NCBI RefSeq assembly: GCF_000003605.2
Contig: NW_003135341.1
Location: 199,667-252,995 of the forward strand
Length of the DNA stretch: 53,329 nt
Source: Saccoglossus kowalevskii
Taxonomy: Eukaryota; Hemichordata; Enteropneusta; Harrimaniidae
Reading direction: 5' to 3'
Made by a program: the position numbers and the translations under genes. The notes under the pieces were generated by a model. It had not been told where the DNA came from. It searched no databases and saw only the letters and a list, made by a program, of their open reading frames with translations. Below are positions 1-12,554 of this stretch, piece by piece; the first letter of the stretch is position 1; each line of letters begins with the position of its first letter.

Positions 1-59
1 CCGGGGTAATGACCCCTTTCTGAGTGTCTAGGGCTTTCACTTTTTTTCAATGAATATAG

Positions 60-545
60 TATTGCCTAAGTGCAATAAATATCGCCAATAAAAACTTTAG
101 CGGTCACATGACTTTTTCTTGTTATGTCCATTAAAATCTCTTGTTCTCCTGAACAACATTGCGGATCGCTATGAAACTTAGTATATAGCTTCTACAAATT
201 TTGATTGGTCCATTAATTTGGTCGCCATCTTTGATTTAGTAAAAATCGAAAGCGGCTATTTTGACCACCTTGTGGCGGCCTAGAAGTTCCATTTTTTGTT
301 GTGTTCCACCTGTAGCCCATGCCTATCCTTAACGAGGTGAAAGAACATTAGAGGTCACGTGTCTTTTGCCGCTATTTAGTTTTTTTCAAAAACGAGGCTA
401 AAATTCTACTTCTCATAAAGTTGCAGACCGATTGACATGAAATTTGGCATAATCCAGCTACATGCATAGCTCTTTCAAGTTTGAGCATAAAAAGTTGATT
501 GCCACGTGGTTTGGCCGCCATTGTGTATTATTAACAAAAATGACC
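60..545. repeat. Diverged tandem repeat, about two units
   Basis: Two units of roughly 285 bp share the same order of motifs: a GGTCACRTG-type box near 94 and 353, a GAYCGMYWTGAAA-type box near 163 and 429, and a GG(T/C)CGCCAT box near 220 and 511. The units are well diverged. No coding sequence is visible here; the 93-residue frame at 462-743 has no recognisable domain. I cannot name the family. Confidence 0.35.
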
Positions 546-2802
546 ACAGGTTTGCGCATTTCTTTCTCATTGGTGCTTCAACCAATTAACTGCACTGGAC
601 TACTAAAAATCAAACCCGTGTTTGTTGACACTTATTTTCAAACCTATTTTCATTTCGTCATTTCATGGTATTTGTCTGTTTTGCAATTGAATGGTATTGA
701 CTTTTGCATTACCATTGCAATGTTCGCGAAACAAGTATCCTAACTTGATAAATGCTTTTAGGGTTCGTACTAGACTAGAAAAGTTAAAAAGGCTAAATTG
801 CAATTAATTATAATTTTTTTTTGTAAAACAAAAAAGAAGTTCCGACTTTGTTTCTCTCGATCAGCTAAGCTATTTAAAAATTATTTCAGTCTTGTTTTGT
901 TTCAGTTTGTCTTACAAGAGAATGAAACATGAGCAATATGTTTCACAATTTTTTCGATTCAAACTGGTTGCTAAGTCTTAATGAGTGGCCCAAACCATAC
1001 TAGTACGCATGGAAGTGCCAAATTTACATCACTTAGAATAAACATCAAGTCTGTTTAGGGAACTATATATCCTAATGCCCTCTAAATAAACACTAATCAA
1101 TAGTTTAGACACTTGTCAAATCATCAATTTATTTTGGTTCAAGGTGTAGGCATTTGTATTCCCAACCAACATTTTAGTTTTTGAAACACTTGCATCCTTT
1201 GATACATGTACAACATTATCTCACTCTCCTTAGAGTTAAAATAATCAATTTATTTTGACTTGGAATGAAAAACAACATGTTGTCACTGAAATACCTACAT
1301 GGAATTTATGTGGTTAAATACAAATAAAACAAGCATTCATCAGCATAAAATGTCCCTTTTTGTTAATTATGTATGGTAGGAATAAACAAATCTTGTCATT
1401 GTATTTGTATCCATTGATCGCGTATTTTATCTTGGTGTGTACATTTAGTATTTTGTGATAATCACGACAATATTTTCGACAATCATGTCTGGAATACCAT
1501 AATGTTGGTGGGCGATATATCTGGGTGTATCAGGTCATGTATTGTATCGATAGTCTAACGCTACACATCAACTAGGAATCTAAACTCGAGCACTATACCT
1601 TTACCGTGAAGAATCATCATGATTGCATGGTGGGGAAAGTGCAGCATAACAACACCTGTCTTTCGCAAATAAGGAAATCGATGCTATTAACATCAGCAAT
1701 ATACTACACAATAAGTTTTACACATACAACATGTATTGAATCGTAAATGTCTTACTTTTTGCCATGACAAATATGTGATTGCGCCTGCTGATAATACTAT
1801 TGTTATATTTTATGAATAAAAGAACCTACATACATGTCCATGTCGTTCATGACAACACTGGGGATTTCCACTTTGAAAACATCCAATAACTTGCCCATCT
1901 TATATTGGTTACCTAAGCTGCATAAAACACCGTATAATGATAGCAGTTTAAACAAAGTGCTTAACCAACGAACTTTCCAAGATCGATCTTTATAGTGATA
2001 CTTTCAACCATCAAAGTTTGTCCCGGAGTGGTATTATTCTAATGTAGATTTACAGAACCAAACAACCATTGGAAAACTTTGAAGAAAGCAAGATAAAATT
2101 ACATCATAATGAGTGAAAATCTCTTATTGTGTTACATATGCTAAAACCTTTCATACAGAAGATGCCTGAATATTTGATTGACAACATATTTGTTAAATTT
2201 AATGGCCATTTATTTCAAAAAAAGCATTGGTAATCCAATGGCAACTAATTCCATGTCTAATCTATTTAATTACTCATACGAGGCAAATTTATACATTACC
2301 GACTTGTTCGAGATGCTAGAGCTTACACTGGTTACAAGTTAAAAATTCCTGTCTTCCAAGCTGCTAAGTCAAAGTGTTGTTGAGAGAACGTCTTATCCCA
2401 ACATTCAAGTATTCTTATAGCAAATGAACTGTTGACAGAATATGACAAATCGGTTAGGCATATTAATTCCACTTGTCTTGTCACGCCACGAATTTACTAC
2501 TTAGAATAATATATGATGGGTGCTACCGGTCGAGCAGGATATGCTCACCTTGTGTCACTTATTGGACTTGACCTTGAGGCTCATTTATCAATCGTGTGTA
2601 CACTTACGATGTATGCTCTGGAACTCGTATCATTTCTTGCACATGAATTTACTTAACACTGTACAGTGTTCCATGTATGTGTGTAAATGTATATTATGCC
2701 CTGCATATATTATTATTGTTATATGACCAATGTACTTTGTTTGTTTGTTACTTTGATGCTTAGGTATTCAATCATGACTTAACGTCCAGGTTTACAGTGG
2801 TG
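546..2802. other. Gene-free stretch
   Basis: This A+T-rich sequence has no long reading frame, no domain I recognise and no consistent chain of splice sites. No repeat structure stands out by eye. Confidence 0.5.
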
Positions 2803-3197
2803 TATTCTGGAGTCGGTCAAGATATTGAACTCACGCAAATACAAATCAATGTATATGACAGAAAACCACTAAGCTTTAGGGCTTTAAATACCCCCTCTTC
2901 TTTGGCGTGATGGTGAAAGCATTTACAAACCCCGGGGCTTCAGTACTCTCACTGCTTTATTATATTCTGGAGTCGGCCAAGATATTGAATTCACGTAAAT
3001 ATAAATCAATGTATGTGAGAGAGAGAGAGAAAACCACAAAATGTTAGGGCTTTAAATACCCCCTCTTCTTTGGCGTGATGGTGAAAGTATTTACAAACCC
3101 GGGGGCTTCAGTACTCTCGCTGCTTTACTGTATTCTGGAGTCGGCCAAGATATTGAACGCAAATACAAATCAATGTGTGTGAGAGAGAGAGAGAGAA
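2803..3197. repeat. Tandem repeat, period 160-168 bp, about 2.4 copies
   Basis: The start motif TATTCTGGAGTCGG recurs at 2803, 2963 and 3131. Each complete unit then carries AAGATATTGAA, a GA-rich tract, the box CCCCCTCTTCTTTGGCGTGA and CAGTACTCTC. The (GA)n tract lengthens from unit to unit and accounts for most of the difference in unit length. The third unit breaks off inside the (GA)n tract. The array is non-coding. Confidence 0.85.
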
Positions 3198-5133
3198 AAC
3201 AACAAAACTTGCTTTTGCCTCTTAAATAGTTTTACCCACGCTCTCTTGAGTGCATTCATTGTTTTCCTGGTTTTCCTGGAAAATTGTAAGCAGTGACCGA
3301 ATATAGAAAGTATGAAAGAAAAACAAAAGTTTCCCAACGACACATTGGTGGCCATTTGTATCCTAGGTATATTGATGGATGGGCAGATTAGTTTGTCAAA
3401 TCATTGCGTTAGTTGAAAAAAACGTATGGCGTACGAATCCAGAATTATGCTTGACAAAGTACACAAGTCAGAAATAAAACTACATAGTGCCAGCAAATAT
3501 AAGTTTTATTACATTAAAAAATACAGGAACTAAATTATTCTTCAGGGAAGTTTTGGAATGAGATTGATCATGCGTCGTGTTATATGAATTATTTGGAAAC
3601 CAACTTGCAGTATCTGATAAACATACTCTCAAAATATTACAAGAAAAAAACAAATAGCTGCAACAACACAATAAACTTGCTGATGGAGAAATAATTTTGA
3701 GTTTGTCTTCGGGAAGTCGATGTTCTTTATGAATGAAGATCAAGAAAGATGAGATAACATGTAAAAACAATTATAAATAAATTGAAAATAAATAATAATG
3801 TGTTCACGAGTACTACTTTAATGACCTATCTTAATTGATCCATAAGATTTACACTATTTACGTAGTTAATGTTTCATCGATCAATGACGTAGTTTACTAA
3901 AAAAAATGCCCTTAAATTTGTACGCTTTAGCGTTGAAAGGATGGAAACTGTTTTTTTATGTCGCAATTTTTAATTTAAACTGCCTATTTGCTAGGTTTAC
4001 TATATTCCAAATGACGGAAAACCTATACACAGAAACACATTTGTCATTTTGAGCCACCTTACTTATGCCTACCTGAGTACATTTTTCACCATCAAAAGAC
4101 TATGGCGCTACTTATAGCAAAGCTGCATTGCTAAACTGGACTAGGTCCAATAAGGTAATACATGTTCGTGTTCGTCCAAACATTATATATGAAAGTTATT
4201 GAATTCAAAATTCGACCAGATTACGTTCTGTGAATCATTCTATATATTACACAATACATTTTTATATACTTGTTCATGTCATGTTACCAATTGTCTATTT
4301 ACCTACAGAATACAATTGTATGCAGAGAGTGTCCAAATATTCCGAGGCGATCAACTGAAATATGTTCACATTGTGACTCCACCAGCAGAGAACTGAGTGG
4401 CCCAAATAAAGATAGAATCTGGATGTGCTTTGATGATGAAGTGTAGATGTGGTTGTTTTACAATGGCCGTTACGTTTCATTACGTTATATGTTCTGCATG
4501 ATTAGCGAACAATTATACATACAGCTAGAAATAGTATTTTTAATTAATGTATTAGGTGTTTAGTATAGAACACATCGAGTAATATACACGATCACTATTC
4601 TGGGATTTGAAGCCAGGCCAACGATAAAGTGTCAGTCGCTTAAAGAACTGTACTGGAAAATACCGTGTATGCTAAGACGCGTACCACTGTATCACACATT
4701 TCTATGGGCTCTGTGCGCGCTGCTGGAGGAACGCAGAACGCCGATCGAAGAGCCGGTGAAAATTCGTGAAAACAACAGGAACTCAACTTCGAAGTAATCC
4801 TGAGCAATCAAATTTATATGCGTTATACACACAAGAGTAATCTTGTTACACTGTTCAGGGGAGTCTCAAGAACCATCCCAAAGTACCGTTTTCTGGAGTT
4901 TTCGGCTTTGTTTTCACCGTGATGGTTGCCATGCGGTGAAAATCCCCGGATGTCCGCCCCGAGAATTAGCTCGAATGCAGACCAGATACACTAATTAAAT
5001 ATGATTAATAAACATTGAATACTTTTTTTTAATAAATTTATCTAACAAACATTTCACATTAATAATCTTGCATTTATATACAACGTAACTTGTTGTATCT
5101 TATGTAGTTTATATAGTATGCCATATTGTTCCT
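3198..5133. other. Gene-free stretch
   Basis: I see only short, isolated frames without domains, on either strand. Around 4606-4650 the minus strand has a weak tRNA B-box-like motif but no complete tRNA fold, so I do not call one. Confidence 0.45.
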
Positions 5134-5255
5134 CAGGGGCGGATCTAGGATTCTGGAATGGGGGGGGGGGCGATAAGTTGGCTGAAGGCGCGAAGCCCTG
5201 TTGGTTGTTAAAAATAGGGGGCGGCCCCCTCGGCACCCCTCTAAATCCGCTCATG
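5134..5255. mobile_element. Small MITE with CAGGGGCGGATC-type termini
   Basis: The left end reads CAGGGGCGGATCTAG. The right end, reverse complemented, reads CATGAGCGGATTTAG, so the two match at 12 of 15 positions. The interior is G-rich on one side and C-rich on the other. Short palindromic elements ending in (C)AGGGGCGGATC are common in invertebrate genomes and are usually grouped with hAT-like non-autonomous elements. I could not find a clean 8-bp target duplication (left flank TTGTTCCT, right flank GTCCTCGT), so superfamily membership is uncertain. Confidence 0.55.
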
Positions 5256-6477
5256 GTCCTCGTTATTCAAATACTACTGTACCAATCCCCACTGTCAAAC
5301 AAGTCTGGTTTGATTTTAATATGACTGCGACATCGTATGTACTACTTTATATGTAGCTACGCGATATGTATTACTATTGAAAAATTCACTATGCATGTTT
5401 GTTACCTAGTAAATAACGTCATTGGGTGATATTACATTACAGTGTTAACATTAGAATAACCGCATAACAAAACTGGACTTTTTTTTTTACAAATGACACT
5501 GATTAAAATGTTACCGTGGAATATAGTCCACCCAGAAAAAAATGTATTTAACAATAACAAAGTTATTTTGTTCATATTTCACACATTTAAACAATTGTTT
5601 TAGTGGTCGGGGTTAAAATGAATTTGGACATTCTACTAATTGTCTACGAAATGTGCAATGCAATTTACTTGATATTACCTGGTATTACAGTATGTGTAAA
5701 GATACAGATCTAAGAATAGAATATTTCCGCGTAATCAGATTAGTTGTAGACAGTATTCAAAATTACCAGACTTGTTGGTCAATGTCCGGCTCACAGTAAA
5801 AACAATTTAAATATTGTATAACCAAACAATATTAGTTCATATGTATACAATACCTCGAGTGTGCAACCCGTCCCTAGTCGGCATGCAGTAATGTAACTAG
5901 CATAATCTTTGTCAAATTTATTACGTTAAATATAATGAAATGTAATATACAATTGTTAGATAAAGATTAGAATACACGTTATTATTGGTATCAACGCTTA
6001 TAAGATTTAGCTGAAATTCCATGATCAAAAATACTGAGGAAATCTACGTTTATATAAGGCGTTGCCTCAGTTGACTGATTGGATGAATAAAGCTGAACTA
6101 TATACGATGACCTAATATTTATTCCTTTGGGTAGAACCTGGCATCTCTACGTGTAAGAGTTATCAACCAAGCGATTCAAAGCTCCCTGAACACAACGCTC
6201 TAATTATAAGGATGTCATGCAATCTTCCAAGGACACGTTTTGCCAGTTTATTAACACAAATGAATATTTTCGCTCTACCGCTTCTGGGTTTAATTAATAT
6301 CACGCAATCTATTCTTAAAACTATTACATAGGAAAACCGTTGTAATAAACACAGTAAGCAAATTAACTAAGACTTCAAACATCGCTGAAACACTTTGATG
6401 AAAACGTTACACATAACCCCCAGGAAACATATAAACATGATGAAAGACGGAGCCCCCGGCACCCCGGGAAATAATAA
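5256..6477. other. Gene-free stretch
   Basis: A+T-rich DNA with no supported coding exon. It runs up to the left end of the long-TIR element. Confidence 0.5.
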
Positions 6478-6700
6478 CTACAGGGAAAAAAACGTGAAAA
6501 CCTATTCTACCTCACCATAATAGGCCTGCAGATTAGGCCAGCATTTAGAGGCGGGGTGGCAAATGGAGTACTACCAGCTAATTTAGATTTTTTATTAAAG
6601 TATGGATACAGAATACCTCAAAAACAAAAATTACCAAAATTCCCTCCATGGCAACATTATCAAATGACGTCATCAAAATGGCCGCCATTCTAATTATCCT
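6478..6700 (+). repeat. Left terminal inverted repeat
   Basis: This is the partner of 12555-12780. The inner end carries a TGACGTCA palindrome next to AAAATGGCCGCCAT; a second cluster of TGACGTCA, TTACGTCA and GACGCCATTTTG follows at about 6820-6855. These resemble CRE and YY1-type sites and may act as promoter or transposase-binding sites. That role is inference. Confidence 0.75.
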
Positions 6701-7611
6701 AGTTTTTAGGTTACGCTGTACAATATCAATTAATTTTATTTTTTTTGACAGAAAAACATTTTTGCTTATTTATCACAAACACATATTATCAAGACTGAAA
6801 AAACTGACTATGGTCAGTGACGTCAGCAAATTACGTCACCGACGCCATTTTGATTTGATAACTGGAAAGTATCACTGTCCTGCACAATTTGGTCAAAAGG
6901 TAACTGATTTATGGCTCATTGTTTGGGCAGTAAAACAATATGCAAGTACTAAGTAGCATTCATGGATGTTTTATATATCCAACATATTCTTAATCTCACA
7001 ATATTGTCTGTTAGTTTGTCACATGAGTGGGTGATTATAGTCAGTGTGTGTATTTATCACCTACATAGTAAAATAGTAATGAGATGCAAACATAGTAATA
7101 CGATCTTATGCAAAAAATTATGATTTAAATTGTGAACTGTTGTTTATCGAAAAGTAGGTTAATGAGCGCTATTCATGTGCAAATTATATTGACGCGTCTG
7201 CGTCTACGTTCCAAAACTGGTGCGCATGGAGTCATATTTCATTGAATTTTGGGAATATGTTTGAACGATTTAATAGTTGTTTGTAGGACGTGTTTTCGGC
7301 TTTAGTTTAATATTTAATGCAGTATTATGGGTAAGTGAATCACCCCTATTCTACGTCACAGGTATTTATTATCACATTGTGCATGTTATAAAATATGCAA
7401 TTATTACTGACATGTTTATCTTCCACCATGTTTTGATATGTATATATCCATATACATGGGATCATTGTCACCTATCGCTATGATATTTTGAGTTAGTGTA
7501 GTGTAGAGTAGTATTTTGTAATATAAATATATATGCGTATTGGTAACAGTTAGCATGATTTTAGATTAGCTAGTAATAGAAGCCTTCTTCTTTTACAGAA
7601 ATATAGTACAT
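6701..7611. other. Element interior upstream of the coding region
   Basis: About 0.9 kb between the left TIR and the first ATG. It starts with CRE/YY1-like motifs and then becomes plain A+T-rich sequence. A CTTCTTCTTTTACAG acceptor at 7585-7599 lies just upstream of the ATG at 7612, so a spliced 5' leader is plausible. Confidence 0.4.
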
Positions 7612-10600
7612 ATGATGGAAACCCATGCTGAAGCAACAACAAGCTCTTTTCTGAGCACTGACACCTGTATTATTTGCAATGGAAAAAAAGGGTCTTTATC
7701 TGAGAAAGAAAAAACATTTAAGATTACAACAAAAGGTTTGAATACATTTTTGCAGTCCTGTGAAGAAAGGCAAGATGAAGTTGCTAACTTGGTATTGCCA
7801 ATGCGTGAAACATCTCAGATGTCTCAGATTCGTTTCCATCTATCTTGTAGATCAGTGTACACAGATGTACGCAAACGGGCAGCAGCCAAGAAACGTCAAC
7901 TTGAAAGAGGTTTGAGTGACGACAACCCAAAACAGCCCAAACGTGTATCAAGAGAAGCAACTTCGTCTTTCTCATGGGATGACCATTGTTTCATATGTCG
8001 TAAAGGGAAAGATAAAAAGCATGGAAACATTCTTTCAAGCGTGAACATGAAGCCAGCAGAGGTGCGAGAAAGGGTGTTAAATGCTGCCATTGAACGGGGA
8101 GATGAGGTTGTCACCCAAACACTTAATTTTGAAGAAGATATATTTCCAAAAAATGCAAGATGTCATAAAAGTTGCTACCAAACATACACAAATCCAAGAA
8201 ACATTGAGGCAAAACATCAAAATAGATAACAGAATATATCCATGACAAGGCATCATTATCTGTGTTAGCAGATTTCAAAGAGAAGCTAGATGATGGCATA
8301 CTAATCCCTCTTCCTACAATTTGCAAGCAATACAGGGAATGTTTAATTAATATGGGAGTTGATCCTGAAACAGCCAAGCTGACCAGGTCATTTTTTTATC
8401 AAAGAGAAGTTGAAGAAGAATCATGGCAATACAATATCATTTTTTCATCAAAAGAGGTTGCCCGATGTTGTTTGCTCAAGCAGCATTTCAGTGGGACATC
8501 TGTATCTAAAAATACTATCATTGTTGGAATCTGATATCGACACAGAGATATTTGAGGACGAGGACAATGATGACGGAAAGTCAGAAGATCAGATTCTTCA
8601 CAATGCTGTTGGGCTCATTCGAAAGGATATTGAGAAGTTAGAAGCAACAAATGAATACCCAAATGCTCAAGAACTTGATCAGTGAATCCGAATTATCAAG
8701 AAATGATATAAGACGGAAATATCTGTCAATTGCAGAATGTATTATCTACTGTTGTCGGCGTGGTAAAATGCAAATTATTCCACCATTTCACATTGGCCTT
8801 ATGTTACAACTACAACACGAATATGGTAGCAGAAACCTTATCCAGACTCTCAACTCATATGGAATGTTTGCAAGCTATGATGAACTCAGAGCATTCCTTA
8901 CTGCGGCTGCAGAAGACCAAATATCGCACATGGAAGATGGGATCTATGTACCAGCAGGCATTGTTCCAAGGACAGAAGGTGGTACTCTTACCCAAGAAGG
9001 TGATGATAACATTGATGTTAATGTTGAAACTATTGACGGCAAAAATACATATCACTCGATGGAGTACTCTGTGGAAGCAGACCAGCGGCCATCGATTTCA
9101 AAACGTTCACGCTCTACTCACAAAACTCTTGAATGTATGGATGGTTCATTTTCACAGATTCTTGCATTTGAAAAGCCAAAACAGCGTGCAGAGCCTAAAC
9201 GAATTGCAAATGTACTGGACGTGGTCACCGAACAGCTAGAAATATTTGAGCCATTTACTGTATTAAAGACATTTTATGGGTCTTACTACGCCAATTACGC
9301 AGAAATATTTTACCAGTTCCACAACATGTACATTTTGCACACAGCCAGGTGATTCCATTCTGGACAGGTTTTAATACCAAAGCAACACCAGTCAACATAA
9401 ATGCAGTGACAGTTGCAGCATACGTGCCATCAATTTAAGCTCCACCATCAGACATGGCTACAGTTTATACTACTCTGAAAAGGGGTAAATCTGTTGCTGA
9501 TGCATGTGGACAAGGATTGCTACATCCACACATTTGATAAACAGTTATATGCAATTGCACAGATGGTAAAGCTGAGTAAGCCGGATGAATTTCCCAATCT
9601 TGTTGTACGGATTCCACAACCTGTCAACGTTTATTGCCTGTATTGGAATAATCTGGGGGTGATACTGGTATGAGGAACATATTGGCAGACTCAGGAGTCA
9701 ATGCACCAAACAGTAGAGAGAATGTTGGCAGGAAAGCAATTTCACCGGGCCACAAGAGGGGCAACATTGGTATATGAGGCGCTCATGCAATTGTGTATTA
9801 GTAATTTCTTGAACTGGGTGGAAGAGACCCATTCAGATTTTGATGATGTGTGTGAGACTATTGGCGGTGTAACACCTGTGATAGAAAGTAATCTGGTCCC
9901 ACTTTTGAAAGAATTCGGAGAGTGGGGTCGACAGCGATCAGTAACTATTGCATTCTGGGACAACTGTTTGACTGCTCTACAATCTTACTTTGCAACAAAT
10001 AAACAAATAAACATGCTTTCATACTTGTTTGTAGCAGACTAGCACAAGTATTCTCGATGGGCAACTTTCAATGCAATTGAGATGAAGACATCACTACCAG
10101 AGACAGTCACTGAGGCTTTTGCTGGAGGTCACTTTTCAGTAAAGCGAACCTCTGGTAAATTCAAGGGAATATGGAGTGATATGGGAGTAGAAACAACCGT
10201 CATTGGAGACAGTAAAGGTGACAGTGATATAATTGGATTGACGAGAAGAGGTTCAGCTGTTCTGCGATGGACAACTACGTGACATATCTTGGGTCATTAT
10301 GCCAAGTCAATGCATTTTCATAGTGGGTTAAGCCTGACCAAGTCTAGCAGCCATGAGCAAGCAATGCCTGCAATGATGAAAAGAGATGAGGTTGACACAC
10401 AGCAGATAGTGAAGTACATAAAAGACAACATGACAGACCCATTTGATGCCAACTCACATCCACAACTACTTGTAAACATAGGCAGTGGTCTGGTTGCTAC
10501 ACCTGACATCAGCAATTCACTTCTTAATGCAGTAGTTAAAGGCTCGACCATGCTGAGTAACTTTGTGACTTCTCGTCTTACAATACATTCTGAGAACCCC

Positions 10601-12195
10601 AAATCATTCTATGACACAATTACCAAGTCAGGTTTGAAGACATTCAATGACATGAAGAAAACGTCAAATGTAAATATTTCTGGAAAAAACACGTGAATAG
10701 TAGTTTCACCTGAGTTGATTTACCAATAAGCTTTAACATTAGCACAAGTGCGTCCAGAAGTGAATCTGGCTACACTACTCAGTTACCCTGTTACAGCAGT
10801 TCCACCGACTCTTTTCAAAGAAGATGGCAGTAGACGAATGACTACAAAAGCTGACTTTCTTCATGCCCTGGAAGACTGTGTCAAAGAGTCTGTGACAGAA
10901 CTTCCTGAAAATGACAGTGATGTGTCTGCCCATATTGTGTATGCTATGACTCTATTGCAACAGCTGAATATGAAAAGTATGAAGATATTTGATGACATTG
11001 GCGAAGTCTGTCTTAAAAAGATAGTAAAGCTTAAGTCAAAAGAGGTTCATTTTGTATTTGACCGATATGCTGATAAACATTATCCAAAGTGCGAGGAATG
11101 ATCACGTCGACAGGGTGCAGGAAGCACCCACAAATATCAAGTTGCTGGTAAGAGGCCACTACCAGACTGGAAGAACTTTATGGGTGTTATCTTTCAGTAT
11201 ATCTTAAGGAAAATGTAGAAAATCATACCAAAATACTCAGCAACCTTAGTCACAAACTGTTCCTTGCAGGAGGATATTCATGTGTCCTCACTGCAAAATG
11301 TATTACAGTCAATGGTATTCAAGATGTAAGTGAGTTGTTATCAATCCAGATTGAAGCTGACACTCGCATGCTTCCACATGCAATGGATTTTGATAGGGGG
11401 ATCAGTTCCAATAGCCTCAGTGGGAGACTGGTTGTACAATCACCAGACACTGATGTGATGATGCTCCTAATTCACTACATGCCACAGATGCAGACTGTTA
11501 GTACTGTATGGATGGAGACAGGCAGGATCACTAGAACTCTAGATCTGCGGCGCATGATTCCAATTCACAAGATAGCAGACAAAATTAGGTCACTTGCCTG
11601 TTCAGTAATGCCTGCAGTTCATTTTGTAACTGGCTGCGACACAGTTTCCCCATTCTTTGGTGTTGGAAAAAGTGATACAGAGAATGCTGAAACTTTCTAA
11701 AACAGAGTTAACTTATCACCAGGCATTTAGTAAAGACAATGAGGACGTGGCGGTGAATGCTTCTAGAAGATTTGTGGTTTCCTCTATGATCCAAAGAATA
11801 AATATAGTAGAGATAATCAGTCATCTCTTAACAGCCTCCGTGTTCGTCTAGCAGCAACATGTAGTGTATCTGTAGCAAAGTTTCCTCCATGCGAAGCTGC
11901 ATTCATTCAACATGTGAAACGTGCATCATGGCAGACAAAGACATGGACATCAGCACATCTGGCAAAGCCAATACTTCCTAAGCCTGCTGGACATGGGTGG
12001 ATTATAGAGAATGATATCCCTGTTCCCGTTTTCTTTGAAGGACCTACAGCATTGGACAAACTAAAGGACTATTTCTGTGGCTGCAGTGGAGCTACCAAAT
12101 GCCAGAAAGAACGACTTTGTATTTGCTATCAAGACGGACTTGCTTGTTCCCAGTTGAGGAGTGTGGTAATCCTAACAGCTCGGATTAAGCAGTAG
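7612..12195 (+). pseudogene. Broken ORF of the long-TIR element: zinc modules, FEN1/PIN-like core, CXC tail
   Basis: The first 205 codons (7612-8229) are intact. They hold two similar modules, each C-x2-C ... H-x3-C: CIIC with HLSC, then CFIC with HKSC, so probably two zinc-binding units. Reading then shifts frame near 8230, 8500 and 8680 and continues through 8651-9352. From 9701 to 11101 a single frame is kept, broken only by stops at 10040, 10280, 10694 and 10727. At 11335-11700 the protein shows EADTR, SPDTDVMMLL and VTGCDTVSPFFGVGK, a motif order seen in a large family of invertebrate repeat proteins. At 12075-12150 a CxCx6Cx5Cx1C-type cluster followed by GLAC is a CXC (TSO1/tesmin) half-repeat, with a frameshift just after. 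I recognise the family from many animal genomes but not a published name. It cannot be expressed intact. Confidence 0.75.
11335..11700 (+). other. FEN1/PIN-like motif segment within the element ORF
   Basis: Within this 121-codon segment, EADT begins at residue 7, SPDTD at 36-40 and TGCDTVSPFFGVGK at 99-112. In FEN1/XPG nucleases the metal site is built by an EAEA motif, a (T/S)xDxD strand and a G(C/S)D followed by a helix-turn-helix GIGxK. Order, spacing and residue types agree. The first acidic cluster of that fold would lie upstream in the broken region. This is my inference from motif order, not a recognised domain assignment. Confidence 0.4.
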
Positions 12196-12554
12196 GCAAT
12201 GATAATCAGATAATATGTAATTGTATATTTCCGAGCATCATAACATTTTATTTTTTCGAATATTTATTTAAGCAATAAATGAATACAAGGACAACTGTCT
12301 ATCCTGATTTACATTCTGAGAAATCTTTTAAACTAGAAACAAAAAAATGTACAACAAGACATGCTGAATAAAAGATGGTCTATGCCTTTATATTTTAGAA
12401 AACAAAATGGTGGATAATCGTGTGACTATATGCAAATTAGGTAGCAATTTTTACACTAAATGTTCTAAGAGTAGGTCATATATATCGGTAGTGTGTTCAA
12501 CAGACGTGTGTGTGTTAATGTAAATAATCTGCTAATCATTAGTCAACGGGATGC

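Noticed and set aside
4600-4650. tRNA-like B box on the minus strand
   Set aside because: Only the TTCAAATCC-type loop is recognisable; no A box, anticodon stem or acceptor stem can be folded.
8730-9239. 169-codon frame overlapping the element ORF
   Set aside because: It is a shadow of the 8651-9352 frame, which carries the recognisable family sequence.
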